Shown here: piece by piece, positions 1-8,523 of the stretch
How positions within the stretch are numbered: position 1 is the stretch's first letter
Layout of the letters: the number at the start of each line of letters is the position of its first letter
DNA from: an uncultured Cohaesibacter sp.
Lineage (GTDB): Bacteria > Pseudomonadota > Alphaproteobacteria > Rhizobiales > Cohaesibacteraceae
NCBI RefSeq assembly: GCF_963667045.1
Contig: NZ_OY762934.1
Span: forward strand, 558,001 to 622,000
Length of the DNA: 64,000 bases
Reading direction: 5' to 3'
Made by a program: the position numbers and the translations under genes
Notes under the pieces: generated by a model
Database searches by the model: none
What the model was told of the DNA's origin: nothing
Seen by the model: the letters and a program-made list of their open reading frames with translations, nothing else

Positions 1-1352
1 TGGACGTGAAGGCTGCCCCGGCGGTGGCCAGTCAGCTCAAAGCAGGAAGCCCGGTAACCGTTCTGATCACACAGACGCCCAAGGGACCGCAGCTGACCAT
101 CAGCCCGATGCCGACCAATAGCGAAGGTCAGGGGCGCCCCATTGCGCCACCATCCACCGGCTCCGCGAGCACGAGCGGTTCTGCTCCGGCGTCGTCTCCA
201 CCTCAGCCTTCTCCGCCTCAATCGGCTGCGACCATGGCGCGCCCGGATGGCTATACTCCGGCCAAAAACGTTCCATCCCTTGCCAACCCGGCCTACAGCG
301 CCCGACCAACAGCAACCGCACCAGTCAGCCAAACACCCATTCCCGCGCCACTGGTTGCCCTGCAACGGCAGGCGATGACCCAGCAGCGGTCTCTCACCGA
401 GTTGTTTGCCAACCTCACGGCCTTCGTGGAGCAAGTAGAGGGCGGTGCGAGACCTGGCGTTTCGCCCGACCTTGTCGCAACCATGCGATGGATTCTCGGC
501 TTTCAACTGGCATCCGAGCGACCGCCCGCAGACAACAAAGCGGATGCAACGCTTCGTCAGCTTATTTCCGCACTGGGATTGTTGGGGCAGCACCCGAGCT
601 GGGCGCGTGAAAACGGCGCATCCCCAAATCTCAAGGCAGCACTCAGTCTGTTGCAGTCTTTGCTCCCAGACGATGGCAACATGCCCACGGCACAGAAGGC
701 TCAGTCCAGTGCCCCGACGCCCCCCGGCGTCAGCCGCGACTTTCCGCCGTTGAAAGCTGCGCCCCTTGAAGGGCAAGACACACGCCTTCCGACGTTTCTT
801 GCCTCAGATTCCAATCAAGTGGCGCTTTCGCGCATCAAGAGTGCGGTTGAAGCGGCGTTGGCGCGGATAACGCTCAGTCAGCTCGCTTCGCTACGCTCGA
901 CGTCCGCAGATCCGTCTTCTGGGGGCGGGCATGCAGTTCAAACCTTGCATGCAGAAATTCCGGTCGCTGTTGCCAACGGTACGGCTATCGTGCAGATGAC
1001 GATACAACAGGATCCAGCCAGTCCCTTTGACGAGGAAAACGACGAAGCTAAGCAAAGCGGCGAGCGAGAACGTGTCGGCTGGATTGTCCACTTCGCCGTT
1101 GACACTGAGCCGGTCGGTGCGGTCAGTGCCGCGCTACAATTGCGCGGGCAAAGCGTGCGCCTCACGCTCGAGGCCGAACGAGACGAGACACTCGCAATCT
1201 TTCAACACGGCACACCCTTGCTGCAAACCATGCTGGAAGAGGAAGGCCTCACGCTGGCGGGCCTTGTTTTCAAACAGCAAAAGAACGGGGACGCCGGTCG
1301 GCGCATGGATATCGTGCCCTCTCAAGACGCGCGACTGGATCGCAGGCTATGA
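1..1352 (+). CDS. fliK: Flagellar hook-length control protein FliK-like, 5' end outside window
   Basis: The reading frame is open from the first base, so the true start probably lies left of the window; the first visible start codon is a GTG at base 6. The visible 448 residues are Pro/Ala/Ser-rich for the first 130, as in the flexible ruler part of FliK proteins. A folded C-terminal domain (about residues 310-430) shows the Flg_hook pattern: W-I-V-H-F, then E-P-V-G-A-V, an L-x-G-x-S-V-R-L strand, AER and a terminal LxLAGLVF. FliK measures hook length and triggers the export switch of the flagellar type III secretion apparatus. The stop overlaps the start of an FlhB-like gene by four bases, which fits because FliK acts on FlhB. 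The assignment rests on the C-terminal domain; the N-terminal half is not conserved in this family. Confidence 0.7.
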   Translation, partial: DVKAAPAVASQLKAGSPVTVLITQTPKGPQLTISPMPTNSEGQGRPIAPPSTGSASTSGSAPASSPPQPSPPQSAATMARPDGYTPAKNVPSLANPAYSARPTATAPVSQTPIPAPLVALQRQAMTQQRSLTELFANLTAFVEQVEGGARPGVSPDLVATMRWILGFQLASERPPADNKADATLRQLISALGLLGQHPSWARENGASPNLKAALSLLQSLLPDDGNMPTAQKAQSSAPTPPGVSRDFPPLKAAPLEGQDTRLPTFLASDSNQVALSRIKSAVEAALARITLSQLASLRSTSADPSSGGGHAVQTLHAEIPVAVANGTAIVQMTIQQDPASPFDEENDEAKQSGERERVGWIVHFAVDTEPVGAVSAALQLRGQSVRLTLEAERDETLAIFQHGTPLLQTMLEEEGLTLAGLVFKQQKNGDAGRRMDIVPSQDARLDRRL

Positions 1353-1684
1353 GCAACAAGAACGACAATTTGCCCCCCATCCCAGATGAAAACGAACAAG
1401 CTTCTGGCGCGCAGAAATTGGCTGTCGCCCTGCAATATGACAAGGACAAGGACCCTGCTCCCCGTGTCACGGCAAAGGGCAAGGGCAAGACGGCAGAGCG
1501 CATTGTGGAGCTTGCGCGGGAGCATGGTGTCATTGTCGAAGGCAACCCGGCGCTTGCTCAGGCCCTCAGCGCTGTCGAGCTTGACGAGCAGATCCCGGAA
1601 TCCCTCTACGCCGCAGTTGCGGCTGTCATTCGGTTCGTCATGCAGGAATCAGAGAAGAAACGCCGCAGCGCGACAAAGCCGTGA
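1349..1684 (+). CDS. FlhB C-terminal domain-like protein (FhlB/EscU-type export switch homologue)
   Basis: This 111-residue protein overlaps the upstream fliK-like stop by 4 bp (ATGA), so the two are translationally coupled. Residues 25-105 resemble the cytoplasmic C-terminal domain of FlhB/YscU export-switch proteins (KLAVALQY; P-x-V-x-A-K-G-K-G; A-x-x-I-V-E-L-A-x-E-H; I-V-E-G-N-P-x-L-A). The membrane portion of FlhB is absent, and so is the autocleavage NPTH motif, for which KDPAPRV stands at the expected place. Stand-alone FlhB-C proteins are known in flagellated Alphaproteobacteria and other groups and can partly replace the FlhB C-domain. A direct role in substrate switching is an inference from domain and neighbour. 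Confidence 0.75.
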   Translation: MSNKNDNLPPIPDENEQASGAQKLAVALQYDKDKDPAPRVTAKGKGKTAERIVELAREHGVIVEGNPALAQALSAVELDEQIPESLYAAVAAVIRFVMQESEKKRRSATKP

Positions 1685-1727
1685 AGGATCAGCACCAGCG
1701 CCCGGCAGCAAGCCTACTTATTGCGCC

Positions 1728-2606
1728 TCAGGCGCCTCCGGGCTGCTGCACAGCGCGACTACCGGCAGCGACCCCTGCAGCGAGACAGACAGGCATTGGC
1801 CGCGCGCGCAACCACTGATCAATAAACCCGGCGTTGAAGGCGTCTCCCGCGCCTGTCGTATCGATCACCGGCACAGCTTGCGCGGGTTCCCTCCAGCGTC
1901 CATCAAACGAACGACAATAAGCCCCGTTTGCTCCGGCCTTCAGCGCAACATTGGGGAAATGAAGGGAAAGAAGATCAAGCATGTCATTGGGCGACGCTTT
2001 CCCTGTGATCGCTTGTGCCTCTTCCATATTCGGCAAGAACAGATCAACCCCTTTGCACCGCTCCAGCAGATCGGGCGCGTGGATCAGGGCATCATCCCAG
2101 CTTGGATCAAGGGAAACGGACAAGCCCGCCTCCTTGGCACGAGATACAAGGTCCGGCATTTCAGCCAGAGTGGCAAATTCGGCGATGTGAAGATGGCACG
2201 CTCCGTCCCAACGCAACGCGTCGTCCAGATGAGCAGGTTCGGCCCGACCCGCCCGCTTGGTCAAGAAGGCGCGTTCCGACCCGATGACCGACGCGACGGT
2301 GATTTGTGGCCCGGCCTCAGCGTCCCGCTCCAGAAAGGACAGGTCAATATCCCTGCCCTCGATCTGCGCGGCGACGTCGCAAGACAGGGCATCGGTTCCA
2401 AGTCTGGCGACAAGGGAAACGGCGCGTCCGACTTCGGCAAAATGGGCAGCGGAAATATAGGCCCCACCGCCAGCCGTCATGGTGAGGTCTTCGGCAAAGA
2501 CCTCCCTTCCGAGTGTCGGCATCCGACCCAGCCCAGTGAAAATCAGGTCACAGTAGATCCGCCCGACACACAGGACTGCGCCAGTATGCGCTTTTCTAGT
2601 CATCAT
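1728..2606 (-). CDS. PfkB/ribokinase-family carbohydrate kinase
   Basis: This 292-residue protein has the two PfkB signatures: a Gly-rich N-terminal stretch (MTAGGGAYISAAHFAE, about residues 43-58) that binds the sugar, and the C-terminal DTTGAGDAFNAGF motif (249-261) with the anion hole and catalytic Asp. It should phosphorylate a sugar or sugar-like alcohol with ATP in the cytoplasm. It is the last gene of the leftward transporter operon and overlaps the ATPase gene by 4 bp, so it probably acts on the imported substrate or a product of the lyase encoded two genes upstream. Substrate cannot be read from the sequence. It converges on the FlhB-like gene with only 43 bp between them. Confidence 0.88.
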   Translation of the reverse strand: MMTRKAHTGAVLCVGRIYCDLIFTGLGRMPTLGREVFAEDLTMTAGGGAYISAAHFAEVGRAVSLVARLGTDALSCDVAAQIEGRDIDLSFLERDAEAGPQITVASVIGSERAFLTKRAGRAEPAHLDDALRWDGACHLHIAEFATLAEMPDLVSRAKEAGLSVSLDPSWDDALIHAPDLLERCKGVDLFLPNMEEAQAITGKASPNDMLDLLSLHFPNVALKAGANGAYCRSFDGRWREPAQAVPVIDTTGAGDAFNAGFIDQWLRARPMPVCLAAGVAAGSRAVQQPGGA

Positions 2607-3643
2607 TTACGGCCCAGGCCTTTTTCGGTCTTCGCATCAAAAAGATAGAGTTTTCCAGTTTCCACCGAGCATTCGACAATGCAGCCCACTTGTGGCGCGA
2701 CATTGCCGGGCAAGGTCGCAATGACCGTTTCACCGTCTACACGCAAGTGAACCATAGTCTCCGGCCCCAGCGGTTCGCAAGCTTCAACTTCCCCCGAAAT
2801 GGTCAGGATTGCCCCTTCCTTTGGCGCATTCACGATGAGATCGTGCGGACGAACGCCGACCAGAATATCGGGATCGTGATCGGGAAGTCCGGTTTTGCCT
2901 GCAAGGAAGGCCATGGGGATCATGTTCATCGAAGGCGTCCCGATAAAGCGGGCCGTAAAGACATCGGCCGGGTTTTCATAAAGATCAACCGGCGTGCCCG
3001 TTTGCAGGATATATCCGTCCTTCATCACGACAATCCGGTCGGCCATGGTCATGGCTTCGATCTGGTCGTGAGTGACATAGACCGTTGTCGTCTTGAGGTC
3101 CTGATGAAGCTTCTTGATCTCGATCCGCATTTGTGCGCGGAGTTGGGCATCAAGGTTGGAGAGCGGTTCATCGAACAGGAAGGCCGATGGGTTCCGCACC
3201 ATGGCGCGCCCGATGGCGACACGTTGGCGCTGGCCGCCCGACAAGGCTGCTGGCCGCCGATCGAGATAATCGGTCAGGCCGAGGATGCGCCCAGTTTCTT
3301 CAATCCGCGCGTTCTTCTCGTCCTTGCTCAGGCTGGACGTATAGAGCCCGAAGCCGATGTTCTCGCGCACCGTCATGTGCGGGTAGATCGCGTAATTCTG
3401 GAACACCATGGCGATATTGCGCTGCTTGGGTGCCCGTTCATTGACGACCTCATCACCAATTCTGAGCTCTCCGCCCGAGATCTCTTCCAGTCCGGCAATC
3501 ATCCGCAATGTGGTGGACTTGCCACAACCAGAAGGCCCGACGAGGACTACGAATTCGCCATCTGCGATTTCAAGATCAATGCCATGGACGGCTTCAACCT
3601 TGTCGTAGCGCTTGACCAGTTTTGCAAGTGTAATGGACGCCAT
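2603..3643 (-). CDS. Sugar-type ABC transporter ATP-binding protein (MalK/UgpC family)
   Basis: The 346-residue protein shows Walker A GPSGCGKST (36-44), Q-loop, ABC signature LSGGQRQRVAIGRA, Walker B FLFDEPLSNLDA and the switch His in VTHDQ. A C-terminal TOBE/OB regulatory domain (about 240-340) is typical of the MalK/UgpC subfamily that energises import of di- and oligosaccharides, polyols and glycerol-phosphate compounds. Its start abuts the lyase stop (shared base region at 3643) and its stop overlaps the kinase start, so it is embedded in one transcript. It would pair with the two permeases at 5164-6968. Confidence 0.93.
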   Translation of the reverse strand: MASITLAKLVKRYDKVEAVHGIDLEIADGEFVVLVGPSGCGKSTTLRMIAGLEEISGGELRIGDEVVNERAPKQRNIAMVFQNYAIYPHMTVRENIGFGLYTSSLSKDEKNARIEETGRILGLTDYLDRRPAALSGGQRQRVAIGRAMVRNPSAFLFDEPLSNLDAQLRAQMRIEIKKLHQDLKTTTVYVTHDQIEAMTMADRIVVMKDGYILQTGTPVDLYENPADVFTARFIGTPSMNMIPMAFLAGKTGLPDHDPDILVGVRPHDLIVNAPKEGAILTISGEVEACEPLGPETMVHLRVDGETVIATLPGNVAPQVGCIVECSVETGKLYLFDAKTEKGLGRK

Positions 3644-5157
3644 TATGCATGTCCCCTCAAACGGGTGAAACAGAGATCCAGATCGCGCTTCGCTTCATCG
3701 AGCAACCGTGTCTGCCTTTCCCATTCGCTCCTGAAGCCATCGCTTTGCGTTTCATACTCGGACAATGCCTCGCCAAGCGGTGCTTCGGCAGGGCCGCCGA
3801 ACCGATCACGAACGTGGACGAAATATTCGGCAGATACGATTTCCTCAAAGGCGGCTTCATCAAGCCCGGTGTCTCTGCCGACGTGTTTTTTGAAAGCGGC
3901 GACAAACGGAGCAAAGCCATCTTTGCCAAGAGACCCCTCAAGGGCAACAACTGTCCTTGCTACTTCCGCCGCAATCTCGTGAGCCTGCCTGAAGGACAGT
4001 TGCTCCCTGCGAACGAGTGAGTCAGCAAGCTCGGTGATTGTGATACAGGAGCGATCAAGGTTGGACTTTACCCGTTCGCTATTGATGGACACGGAAGCAA
4101 TGAAGCTCGTCAGCAGATCCAGCACCCGATAGCCGGTTTCAAAAGCCTGATAGCCCATCGCCTGCGTCTCGCCTTCACTGTCGTTCATGTCGGTGAACGG
4201 CGTGTTATGCATGATGGTCAGCACCGACTGTGCTCGCCCCACTGTCTGGCTTGACAGGTGGCGCATATGCTCGATCGGCACGGGATTGCGCTTTTGCGGC
4301 ATGATGGAGGAAATCTGCACCAACGCATTGGGCACATAAAGCTGGGCAACCTCGAAGCTGCTCCAGACCTGAAAATCCTGGATAAGGCGACCAAGATGCA
4401 GGAAGAGCAATTCAAGCGCAGAATAGGACGCGGTTGTATAGTCGACGGCGGCGATGCAGCTGTAGGAATTGCGCAAGGGGGCCGAGAAACCCAACAGGCT
4501 GGCCACGCGATGACGGTCAATCGGAAACCCGGTGGTTGTGATGGCGGCTGCCCCCATCGGACACAGATTGACCGTGTTCCGGACTGTAAACAGCCTTTCG
4601 ATATCCCGTCCCAGCACTTCAATGGCTGCGGACAGATAATGCCCGAAGGTCGTCGGCTGGGCCGGCTGCCCATGCGTATAAGCCACAATCAGCGTGGCCT
4701 TCTCGCGCTTTGCGGTCTCCACCATCTGGGCATGGAGCGCAATGGCCTTGTCCAGAGCAACATCGATGTGGTGCCGCAATCCAATCTTGAACAGTGTGTG
4801 GTCAATATCGTTGCGCGAGCGGGCGGTATGGAGCCTGCCGCCAAGATCTGCGCCCAAGCGGGCTTTCAGCTCCTTTTCGATCAGGAAGAAATAGTCTTCC
4901 ACCTCACCGGTATATTCCAGCGCCGAAGGGTCAATCTCCTCGTCAATGGCAACCAGCGCATCGGCGATCCTTGCCGCCTGGTCCGGGGCGAGAATGCCGG
5001 TCTCTGCCAGCATGACCAGATGGGCTCTGTCGATGCTTCTAAAGCCTTCGACAAAATTGTTCTTGGCGCCATCAAACAGCGGCTTCAAAACGGTCTGCTT
5101 GTAGACAGGGTCCGGAAACACGCTCTTGTCTTTGGCAGAATTGGTCTCTTCTGACAT
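3643..5157 (-). CDS. Argininosuccinate lyase-like enzyme (fumarase/aspartase superfamily)
   Basis: This 504-residue protein carries all three conserved regions of the superfamily: TARSRND (111-117), THGQPAQPTT (161-170, with the general acid/base His) and SSIMPQKRNP (283-292, with the catalytic Ser loop). Argininosuccinate lyase eliminates fumarate from argininosuccinate with C-N cleavage. Here the gene sits between the permease and ATPase genes of a sugar-type importer rather than with arginine genes, and it is about 40 residues longer than typical ArgH. I therefore infer a catabolic lyase that removes fumarate from an imported N-substituted aspartate-like compound; the actual substrate is unknown. 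It is read leftward with a 6-bp gap from the permease and abuts the ATPase gene. Confidence 0.8.
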   Translation of the reverse strand: MSEETNSAKDKSVFPDPVYKQTVLKPLFDGAKNNFVEGFRSIDRAHLVMLAETGILAPDQAARIADALVAIDEEIDPSALEYTGEVEDYFFLIEKELKARLGADLGGRLHTARSRNDIDHTLFKIGLRHHIDVALDKAIALHAQMVETAKREKATLIVAYTHGQPAQPTTFGHYLSAAIEVLGRDIERLFTVRNTVNLCPMGAAAITTTGFPIDRHRVASLLGFSAPLRNSYSCIAAVDYTTASYSALELLFLHLGRLIQDFQVWSSFEVAQLYVPNALVQISSIMPQKRNPVPIEHMRHLSSQTVGRAQSVLTIMHNTPFTDMNDSEGETQAMGYQAFETGYRVLDLLTSFIASVSINSERVKSNLDRSCITITELADSLVRREQLSFRQAHEIAAEVARTVVALEGSLGKDGFAPFVAAFKKHVGRDTGLDEAAFEEIVSAEYFVHVRDRFGGPAEAPLGEALSEYETQSDGFRSEWERQTRLLDEAKRDLDLCFTRLRGHA

Positions 5158-5163
5158 GTTGTA

Positions 5164-6021
5164 TTAGCCTTTCACACCGGCGAGCATGACGCCGCGCACG
5201 ATATATCGCTGGAAGAGAAGAAATACGAGCAAGGTGGGGATGGTTGCCAGTGCGGCACCGGTCATGATCATCTCCCACTGGATGGCGGCTTCCACGGCAA
5301 AACTGGAAAGCCCCACCGGTAGCGTATAAAGCTCGCTGGATGTGGTGACGATCAGGGGCCAGAAGAAGGCCGTCCAGTTGCCAAGGAAGGTGAATATCGC
5401 CAGTGCAGACAGCGCAGGCGCGACGAGCGGCATGGCAATCTTCCACCAGATGACAAATTCGTTCATGCCATCAACCCGAGCTGCTTCCATGAAGTCATCA
5501 GGCACGCCCTCGAAGAACTGACGCATCAGGAATGTGCCGAATCCTGTCATCATGCCGGGGAACATGATGCCCCAATAGGTATCCAGCCAGCCGAAGTTTG
5601 CCGACATCAGATACCATGGAATGACCAGCATTTCGGTCGGTATCATCAACGTCGACAGAATGGCCAGAAAGATGAAGCGGCGGCCACGGAACCGGAATTT
5701 GGCCAGCGTATAGCCTACGAGACTATCAAAGAAGACATTCGAGCAAGTCACGGTGACCGCGACGAGCATCGAGTTGAAAAACCAGCGCACAAAACCGGTG
5801 CTGGTCAAAACGGCGACATAGTTGGACAATGTCGGATGCGCCGGGATCAGGCGCAGATCATAGACGTCACTTGCGGGTTTCAGCGACGTCGAGAACATGA
5901 ACAGCAACGGCGTTATCATCACGATGCCGCCAATGAACAGCAGCGTCCAGACAAGGATACGGCCAGGGCGCATCTTGATGCGATAGCGTGAGAGCACTTC
6001 CTGACGGTCGATATCAGTCAT
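5164..6021 (-). CDS. Carbohydrate ABC transporter permease (MalG/UgpE type)
   Basis: The protein has 285 residues with six predicted membrane segments, the first near residues 20-42 and the last near 245-270. The EAA loop motif (EAARVDGMNEFVIWWKIAMPL, split here as EAARVDG and IAMPLVAPALSA) that contacts the ATPase is present around residues 180-210. The PTEMLVIPWYLM stretch is typical of MalG-like permeases. It overlaps the preceding permease gene by 4 bp and is followed by the lyase gene 6 bp further on. It forms the inner-membrane channel together with the neighbouring permease. Confidence 0.92.
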   Translation of the reverse strand: MTDIDRQEVLSRYRIKMRPGRILVWTLLFIGGIVMITPLLFMFSTSLKPASDVYDLRLIPAHPTLSNYVAVLTSTGFVRWFFNSMLVAVTVTCSNVFFDSLVGYTLAKFRFRGRRFIFLAILSTLMIPTEMLVIPWYLMSANFGWLDTYWGIMFPGMMTGFGTFLMRQFFEGVPDDFMEAARVDGMNEFVIWWKIAMPLVAPALSALAIFTFLGNWTAFFWPLIVTTSSELYTLPVGLSSFAVEAAIQWEMIMTGAALATIPTLLVFLLFQRYIVRGVMLAGVKG

Positions 6022-6968
6022 TTTTTGTCCCTCAGAATCCAGAGCTGAAGAAGCGAGATCACCAGCAGAATGAGAAAGAGAACCACGGTTTGCGCGGCAG
6101 CATAGCCCATCTGATAGGATGAAAATGCCGACTGGTAGATCATCAGGACGAGCGGCTTTGTCGAACCCAGCGGGCCGCCGGGATCATTGGTGGTCATGTT
6201 GTAGACCTGATCGAAAATCCTGAGGAACCCGATGGAAGACATCACAACCAGAAAGATCGTCGTGGGCTTCAACAAGGGCAAGGTGATCTTTTTGAGGATT
6301 GCCCACTCCCCTAGCCCATCGATCCGCGCCGCTTCATAGAACGTGGTCGGAATGGCACGCAGGCCCGCCATGAAAATGATGATCTGGAAGCCCAGACCCG
6401 CCCAGATGGCCGTCACCATGATGGACGGCAGGGCTTGGGTTGTAGAGCGCAGAAAGGGCTGCTGCATCAGACCGAACGAGGATAGAAGATCATTGATCAC
6501 CCCGATTGGGGCAGGCTGATAAAACCATCTCCAGACCCAGGCCATGGCCGCGGCTGTCGTCAGGAACGGCAGGAAATAGAGCGCCCGGATGAAGCTATGA
6601 CCAAATCGGATCCGGTCCAGCGCAAAGGCGATCGTAAAGGAAATGAGCAGTGAAATGGGCGTACCGAGGACCAGATACGCAAAGGTATTCCGAAAAACCT
6701 GCCAGAATTTCGGGTCCGAAAAGAGCTCGGCGTAGTTTTCAAACCCGATGAATTTCGGTTTATTCATCAGGTTCCAGTCCGTCAGGGAAAGACGGAAGGC
6801 ATCAATTGTCGGATAGAAGCGGATAATCGAGTAGAACAGCACAGGCAGCGCCAGAAACGTCCAGACCCAGAATAGCCGCTTCGTGCGCATCGAGAAGCGA
6901 TCGGCATAACCGCCGCCCTCGGGGCGGCCTTGGGCCGCCCCTTTGGATGTCTGAACCGTGCTTGGCAT
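6018..6968 (-). CDS. Carbohydrate ABC transporter permease (MalF/UgpA type)
   Basis: This 316-residue permease has six predicted membrane helices, an N-terminal cytoplasmic tail (about 30 residues) and an EAA loop (FYEAARIDGLGEWAI then ITLPLLKPT). SLTDWNL and FVGFENY-type motifs (here FIGFENYAELF) are hallmarks of MalF/UgpA permeases. It starts 14 bp after the solute-binding protein gene and overlaps the second permease by 4 bp, so the order binding protein, permease, permease is the standard one for CUT1 importers. Confidence 0.92.
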   Translation of the reverse strand: MPSTVQTSKGAAQGRPEGGGYADRFSMRTKRLFWVWTFLALPVLFYSIIRFYPTIDAFRLSLTDWNLMNKPKFIGFENYAELFSDPKFWQVFRNTFAYLVLGTPISLLISFTIAFALDRIRFGHSFIRALYFLPFLTTAAAMAWVWRWFYQPAPIGVINDLLSSFGLMQQPFLRSTTQALPSIMVTAIWAGLGFQIIIFMAGLRAIPTTFYEAARIDGLGEWAILKKITLPLLKPTTIFLVVMSSIGFLRIFDQVYNMTTNDPGGPLGSTKPLVLMIYQSAFSSYQMGYAAAQTVVLFLILLVISLLQLWILRDKK

Positions 6969-6982
6969 GGATTTTTTCCTGC

Positions 6983-8233
6983 TTACATCGCGTCGTCGAT
7001 GATCTTCTGTTCCTGCTTGGCAGCTTCAGCGACACTCTCTTGAGGGGCCTGACCGTTGATCAGCACGCGGTTGGCCATATCCATTGCTGTCTGGCGTTGG
7101 GCTGCCTCATCCACGAACAGGGTCGTGTGCGCATAGGCCAGACCCTTGAGGAACGGACCATAGATCGGGTTGGCCGTATTTTCATCCGTCAACGCCACTT
7201 CGCGTTTGGCAGGAAGCTCACCAACAACGTCAAGCCAGACTTTCATGGCTTCCGGAGAGGTCACGTAGGCGAGGAATTTTTCAGCAGCTGCGAGCTTTTC
7301 ACCTTTGACCTTGGCACCAATGCCGTTGGCAAAATAGCTTGAATAGTTCGACTGGTAGCCGTCAGCATTGGCTGGCAGCTCGGTAACGCCCCATTCGAAA
7401 TCCTTGATCTGTTTGAAGGAACCAAGACGGAAGGTACCGTCGATGGTCATGCCGGCCTTGCCGGCGCGGAACGCAGCCTGACCTTCATCCATGAAGCCGA
7501 TCTGACCGACCTTTTCCTTGAGCTGCAGATCCGTGTAGAAAGACAGCGCCTTGGCACCGGCTTCGCTATCATATTTCACGGTGCGGTAGTCATCCGTGTA
7601 GGGTTCTCCGCCAAACTGACGAACCAGCACTTCACGCCACCAGTGATGGTCCTGCCCACTCATGTCCAGCGTCATGCCTTCGGTCAGCATGTTTCCGGCA
7701 TCATCATGCTTGGCAAGCGCCTTGCTCGCGGCAACAAGCTCATCAAGAGTCTTGGGCGGGTTTGCCGGGTCCAACCCGTTATCAGCAAACAGCTTCTTGT
7801 TATAGAACAACGCCAGTGAGCGCACGGCAGTCGGAAGCCCGTAGTATTTTCCATTGCGCTGCATGGCCGTCACGATCGGGAAGAAATCGGCTTCGATCTT
7901 ATCGTGCGGGAATGCGTCCTTGCTGAGCGGCTGCAACAGGCCACCTGCAACGAATTTGTCGAGCCAGCCGTAGAACAGCTGCATGACATCCGGCCCTTTG
8001 CCTGCCATGTTGGCGGCAACGATCCGGGTCTGGTAGTCAGCATATGGGAAAGTGACCTGCTTCACGGTGATGTCAGGATTGGCAGCCTCAAAATTCTTGA
8101 TCAGCTGATCCATGGCATTGACGCGGGTCTCGTAGATATATTGCCAATATTCAATTTCCACGGCCTGAGCAGCAGTAAATGCAGGCAGGCTAAAACCGGA
8201 CAGCAATCCGGCAAGCAGCAGCGCTTTTTTCAT
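6983..8233 (-). CDS. Extracellular solute-binding protein (ABC importer, family 1)
   Basis: I place the start at the ATG at 8233, which gives MKKALLLAGLLSGFSLPAF followed by a signal-peptidase site near AQA-VEIEYW, with a GGAG ribosome site six bases upstream; an in-frame start further upstream would add 18 residues before the signal peptide. The mature protein of about 390 residues has the IEYWQY opening, the FNK-type KLFADNGLDPANPPKTLDELVAA block (split: KLFADNGLDP, PKTLDEL) and the overall length of SBP family 1. It should bind the substrate in the periplasm and deliver it to the two permeases. First gene of the operon; the promoter region lies in 8234-8523. Confidence 0.9.
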   Translation of the reverse strand: MKKALLLAGLLSGFSLPAFTAAQAVEIEYWQYIYETRVNAMDQLIKNFEAANPDITVKQVTFPYADYQTRIVAANMAGKGPDVMQLFYGWLDKFVAGGLLQPLSKDAFPHDKIEADFFPIVTAMQRNGKYYGLPTAVRSLALFYNKKLFADNGLDPANPPKTLDELVAASKALAKHDDAGNMLTEGMTLDMSGQDHHWWREVLVRQFGGEPYTDDYRTVKYDSEAGAKALSFYTDLQLKEKVGQIGFMDEGQAAFRAGKAGMTIDGTFRLGSFKQIKDFEWGVTELPANADGYQSNYSSYFANGIGAKVKGEKLAAAEKFLAYVTSPEAMKVWLDVVGELPAKREVALTDENTANPIYGPFLKGLAYAHTTLFVDEAAQRQTAMDMANRVLINGQAPQESVAEAAKQEQKIIDDAM

Positions 8234-8523
8234 TGAAAACTCCAATCCCTGTTGACGGCAAAATGCCCTGATCGTCTGCCAACGCACGAAAGATCAAACC
8301 ACTGGTTTCATCGTCCGCGTGATGGTGTTCAATTTTTTGATTGTATGGAGCCAATTTGCCCCACCTCTGTTTTTGGGTGGTTATTTGATTGCCTGACCCA
8401 CCCTTTGCGTTAAGCGTTGCGTAACATTTGGATTTTGTCAATAAGATAATTTAATTGAATTAATATATTGACGAGCGAGCCTATCGACCCCAGACTAGGA
8501 AAATTGACAAAATCGGAACGATC
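8234..8523. promoter_or_regulatory. Divergent promoter/operator region between ABC operon and ROK regulator
   Basis: This 290-bp gap holds no gene. Leftward, a TTGACA (8493-8498 region read on the minus strand, near the CAATAAGATAA stretch at 8437-8450) can serve as a -35 box. An AT-rich block at 8430-8475 is flanked by an inverted pair GTCAATA...TATTGAC and contains TTTAATTGAATTAA, a dyad of the kind bound by ROK/NagC repressors. A GCGTTAAGCGTTGCGTAAC stretch (8404-8424) contains a near repeat. The operator assignment is an inference from the dyad and the adjacent ROK gene. Confidence 0.5.

Noticed and set aside
2690-3982. 430-aa rightward frame opposite ABC ATPase and lyase
   Set aside because: Antisense of two clear enzyme genes.
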